NCBI GenBank assembly: GCA_013398955.1
Contig: VWPU01000961.1
Coordinates: 43,230 to 107,229 of the forward strand
DNA: 64,000 nt
Direction of reading: 5' to 3'
DNA from: Callaeas wilsoni
Lineage: Eukaryota > Chordata > Aves > Passeriformes > Callaeidae
Below, piece by piece: positions 61,601-64,000 of the stretch; position 1 is the first letter of the stretch; every line of letters starts with the position of its first letter. A program made the translations under genes and the position numbers. The notes below the pieces were generated by a model. The model saw only the letters and a program-made list of their open reading frames with translations, ran no database searches and was not told the origin of the DNA.

Positions 61601-64000
61601 AATTAAAAGGGCTGAGGGAGTGATGTTAATTCTTACTACTTTAAATCATGCGTTTAATTTAAAGATCTGCTGATTTATGTGAATTTCTTAGCAGCACTCG
61701 CACTGTAATGCGTGTAATACTGATTCTGGCGTTTGGCAAGCGGGAGTATCATCCCTCTCCCATCTCTTCCCTAGGCACGCCTTGGTCCTCTGAAGACATT
61801 CTGATGCCACCCGCAGGAGGACGCAGGTACTGTCAGCACTTCGGTCCTAATTTACAGCAGCAATCTGCCCTTCTAAGGGTGATTTAGCAATGCAAGCAGG
61901 TAATATTAGCAAGCAGAGGGGATGTCAAGGCATGTAGCTGTGCGGGCACAGCGTGATATTCAAGGCCCTTATTGGATCTGTGCCTCAGAATGAGAAGTAT
62001 TATTTTAGCGCTGGAGTGTAAGATAGGGAACAGAAAGCTCCCTCTTCGTGTTCGTCTGGACTCAGATAAACACAGATGGAGGTTAGACCTTGCTCCTTCT
62101 CAGAGCTCCCTACAGCAGGTTAACCCAGCGGTAGGCTCCAGCCTACAGCTAGACCACAAATATGTTCTGTGAAAGTCCTGCCAAAGCCACAGATGCATGA
62201 GGTCTCCCTTATTCCTGCAGGGCATCCTGTGTTTCTGGCTGTTTTCTAGAGATCCGAGCACAACATCCAGCATCCTGGTGTGCAAGAGGCTGCGTCCCAC
62301 TCGCAGGAAGCAGTGCCAGTGTGCAGTCACAGCTCCCAGCCATGACACAGCATGCAGAGTCCGGGAGTCAAGCAGCCTCGCCCAGCAGTTACTCTGGGAC
62401 ACCACAACCTGCCTTTGTATTAATTCACAGATTTTCCCTGGGGGCTTCACCTATGCATATCTGTGCAATATGGTCCTGCTGCTATTAAGCTAAAGACTTG
62501 TGAGATCCAAGTAAAATTAAGGGAAATCTTGGCTTCCTGGAGAACTTGATTACTTTTATGGTTATGCTATTAAGTACTGGTGCATAAGGAAAAAAAAAAT
62601 CACAGCTTTACAAAACAGTAGCAGAGAAGAGGTAAGCAGAAAAGACAAGGGGAATAATAATGTTTATTATATTTAGATGAGTTTTGAGTAGTTCTCACTG
62701 TACTATAAAAGTAATATAAGTTGATTTCTGTGAGTGCATAAATAGAATGACTAATTTTTGATTTTAATGCTGTGAACAAATTACTGATCGGCAGGATTTT
62801 TTGCATAATATGCTCAGTAAAATGCTGTTTTTTGTTGCACTTTATCAGCAACATGAAAAAAGATCAGGTTTACAGTGCATAGTTCTAACATTTGCACCAG
62901 CATCATGTTGAAGTCTCTAATTAGAGAGTCATGGGGTTCTGACAGAAGACTTCAGCTATACCCCAAGAGGTGTCTCTTATAATTTTTAATTTGGAAGACT
63001 TGTCATGAATGTTCCTGGTTCGGGCTATCAAATGTGTTTGCCTGCCTGTTCTCTGTTTCACACTTCACAGTGTCAGGAGCAGTACTCCAGGATTTGCCAG
63101 CTCAGCAAACACCTGGCATCAAATTCACGGCACACACTGACTTGTTTCTGTCTCGCACTCCTTTCCTTTCCTGAAAAATTTGCACCCCCTGAGATACCTT
63201 CTTTTCAAAATGTTGTGTGTTTATATCTTTATGGCTGTTTGGAGGAGAATGGGATGAAACTGCAGCATCTGTCTCTCAGTGGATATTATTCAGGAGCTCT
63301 CTCATGAAATCGCTGTTTCTCAGATAGGTCTTCATCAGATTCTTGTAAGGTAGGGAGGGGGATTTGATAAGAGAGATGGGGAGCTATGGCACAAAGATGC
63401 CATATTCTGCAAATATTTGGGCACTTGTTTAACTGACAAGTATGAATCCAATTCCCTGCATAATCTGAGGATTTCTGGGAAGCCAGCCAAACTTTCCACA
63501 AGAACACCCTTCAGCATCACCACAGTTGCTCAGTAGATCAAGAACTGAGTGGCTGCCATGGGTGGGCAAAGTCAAACAGTGAATCCTGATATCCTTGTGC
63601 TGTGTTTTAACTGTACGAACTCTCTTTTTGCTTAGTTGGGGCCATCCTATCCCTTCTCCCTGTTAGGACGTTTAGTGGGGCATTGCAGAGTCAGCAAGAG
63701 CCCCGATGCCAGGAGGAGCAGTGGCCCCACAGCAACCATCCAAGCCTGTTTCACTCTCTCAGGCTGGCACTGCTGCCTCCTTACCTTGTGGGCCCCGATG
63801 GATTTTTAATTCTGCCGGCATGTGGATGCTACAGCCCGAATCTACCGCAATATTTAACTCACTGAAAACACTGTTTGGACTGACTTAGCCCGTTACTGGT
63901 GGCCCCTCAGCAGGACAAGCAAACTGCATCTCCAGCCCGGGTGTGCTGAAAGGGCCCTCGAGAAGAGCCCGGTGCTCCCCGCAGGGAGGGCAGAGAGGTG
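61600..64000. other. G+C- and CpG-richer end of the window
   Basis: The last 2.4 kb contains more CpG (for example 61.65-61.95, 62.2-62.4 and 63.7-64.0 kb) than the rest. It may be the approach to a promoter or 5' exon beyond the right edge. A splice-like segment lies at 61775-61826. No coding homology was recognised. Confidence 0.4.
61775..61826 (+). other. Splice-like segment, possible non-coding or 5' exon
   Basis: A pyrimidine-rich tract (ccctctcccatctcttcc) and CTAG acceptor are followed 52 bases later by CGCAG|GTACTG, a plausible donor. The segment holds an ATG at 61804 with an open frame to the donor (MPPAGGR), but no protein family is recognisable. Such pairs also arise by chance. 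Confidence 0.2.

Noticed and set aside
62100..62493. Overlapping frames of about 100 codons on both strands
   Set aside because: The raised G+C lowers stop frequency here; neither translation resembles a copine or other known protein.

Overview
The window looks like bird nuclear DNA. It has long AT-rich non-coding stretches with spliced coding exons, and its only recognisable interspersed repeats are fragments of CR1, the characteristic avian LINE. They carry the typical 3' tail of 8-bp ATTCTATG-type units.

Reading the minus strand exon by exon gives one complete gene at 3906-18084. It has ten coding exons, nine introns with usable splice sites, and an uninterrupted frame of 374 codons plus stop. 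The product is a secreted histidine acid phosphatase of the ACP3 (prostatic acid phosphatase) type. By recall of the human protein, the internal coding exons match human codon for codon except for one extra codon in exon 6, and two internal exon boundaries with split codons remain in phase. None of the open frames longer than 60 codons represents this gene as a whole; the exons are mostly short and sit inside longer meaningless frames.

The remarkable point is that the fold is kept but the catalytic site is not. Of the six residues that bind phosphate or do chemistry in prostatic acid phosphatase (Arg11, His12, Arg15, Arg79, His257, Asp258), three are replaced: Arg15 by His, Arg79 by His and Asp258 by Ala. 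A cysteine of one conserved disulfide is also lost. There are no stops, frameshifts or broken splice sites, so this looks like a maintained pseudo-enzyme rather than a decayed gene. Two of its nine introns have GC rather than GT donors, and a CR1 fragment sits about five bases inside the intron 6 donor.

Layout: 1-2980, downstream flank without a gene; 2980-3905, likely 3' UTR; 3906-18084, the ACP3-like gene with four CR1 fragments in its introns; about 18085-18160, 5' UTR and a TATA box; 18160-64000, about 46 kb with no convincing coding exon and no recognisable CR1. The latter contains simple repeats (TA/CA at 40.7 kb, AAAAT at 45.2 kb, TTTG at 47.7 kb, GGGAT at 53.5 kb) and becomes richer in G+C and CpG in its last 2.5 kb. 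In mammals the ACP3 5' end faces the large CPNE4 gene, so this region may be the shared intergenic space or the 5' part of CPNE4. No copine coding exon was recognised.
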